Assembly (NCBI GenBank): GCA_902797065.1
Contig: CADBRK010000101.1
Coordinates: forward strand, 1 to 15,176
DNA length: 15,176 nt
Direction of reading: 5' to 3'
Origin: an uncultured Ruminococcus sp.
GTDB taxonomy: Bacteria; Bacillota; Clostridia; Oscillospirales; Acutalibacteraceae
How positions within the stretch are numbered: position 1 is the first letter of the stretch; each line of letters opens with the position of its first letter. Made by a program: the position numbers and the translations under genes. Under the pieces are notes generated by a model. The model did no database searches, was not told the origin of the DNA, and was given only the letters and a program-made list of their open reading frames with translations. Below, piece by piece: positions 15,010 through 15,176 of this stretch.

Positions 15010-15176
15010 TTAAATTCTGGTATTTTCCTGTTTGGACTCTTCTTCCTGCTCTGAGATGTACTTCTTTATTGTTTCTTCATTTTTTACACTTTTCAATATC
15101 TCTTTTTCCAGTTGAGGGCGATATGGTTCTCCCAACAGTTCTCCTGCAGGAAGGCTTGAAATGTATATAGCATTAC
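15010..15176 (-). CDS. C-terminal end of an unidentified protein, possibly element-encoded (5' partial)
   Basis: An open minus-strand frame enters from the right edge and stops at a TAA at 15010-15012, giving 54 residues. The tail is helical and charged (KNEETIKKYISEQEEES). The N-E-x-T-I-x-x-Y-I-x-x-Q pattern recalls the last helix of IS200-type TnpA, but the residues before it do not show the expected transposase motif. The opening N-A-x-x-I could instead be a RuvC-III remnant of a TnpB, which I cannot confirm. No start codon is needed, as the gene continues beyond the window. Confidence 0.45.
   Translation of the reverse strand, partial: NAIYISSLPAGELLGEPYRPQLEKEILKSVKNEETIKKYISEQEEESKQENTRI

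Larger units (their letters stand above)
14890..15176 (-). mobile_element. Possible end of an IS200/IS605-like or similar mobile element, partial
   Basis: The stretch after the partial coding region is dense in small hairpins. ACCACCGCTT-C-AAGTGGTGGT (14905-14925) forms a near-perfect stem, CACCT-GAA-AGGTG (about 14960-14972) a second, and AACCT-N7-AGGTT a third just past the stop (about 14996-15012). Subterminal imperfect palindromes at the end of an element are the hallmark of the IS200/IS605 family. Neither the second end nor a recognisable transposase core is inside the window, so the assignment rests on structure only. The left boundary is approximate. Confidence 0.4.

Noticed and set aside
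14845..15054. 69-codon plus-strand frame over the mobile-element end
   Set aside because: It runs through hairpins and antisense to the partial minus-strand gene, with no ribosome binding site.

Overview
The window looks like a chromosomal segment of a gut-type Clostridia, most likely Ruminococcus or a related Oscillospiraceae. The reasons are the SpaA/BspA-type surface protein, the feo operon carrying DUF2325 and DUF3793 genes, Firmicutes-style ribosome binding sites (GGAGG, GAGGTGAT) and moderate GC. The organism call is inference from gene content; no rRNA or marker gene is present.

Layout. Positions 1-6008 (+) hold a very large surface protein cut by the left edge: an unassigned N-terminal part, five SpaA/CnaB-like domains, a sixth pilin-like domain, an Ig-like domain and 17 exact-length 24-residue BspA-type leucine-rich repeats. 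Positions 6009-6223 hold a possible 43-codon minus-strand ORF and a stem-loop between convergent transcripts. Positions 6224-9703 (-) are a two-gene ABC exporter of the MacB/FtsX type (ATPase, then 918-residue permease). Positions 9704-10164 are non-coding, with stem-loops and an imperfect ~98-bp direct repeat. Positions 10165-14595 (-) are a tightly packed seven-gene ferrous iron operon: feoA-like, feoA, feoB, FeoB-associated Cys-rich membrane protein, DUF2325, DUF3793, flavodoxin. Positions 14596-14880 are its control region. From about 14890 to the right edge lies what looks like the end of a mobile element, with a partial minus-strand reading frame.

How the genes work together. FeoA/FeoB import Fe(II). 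The Cys-rich membrane peptide and the two small DUF proteins are translationally coupled to feoB (4-nt and 14-nt overlaps), and the flavodoxin at the operon end is a usual iron-sparing or iron-handling electron carrier. The most notable signal is a set of five copies of one 6-6-6 inverted repeat, (A/G)(G/A)NTAG-N6-(C/A)TAAC(C/T). Three lie around a strong TTGACA promoter upstream of feoA and two lie in the 136-bp gap upstream of feoB, which suggests one metalloregulator acting at two points of the same operon. The ABC exporter and the adhesin show no obvious link to iron.

I see no rRNA, tRNA, CRISPR array or replication origin.
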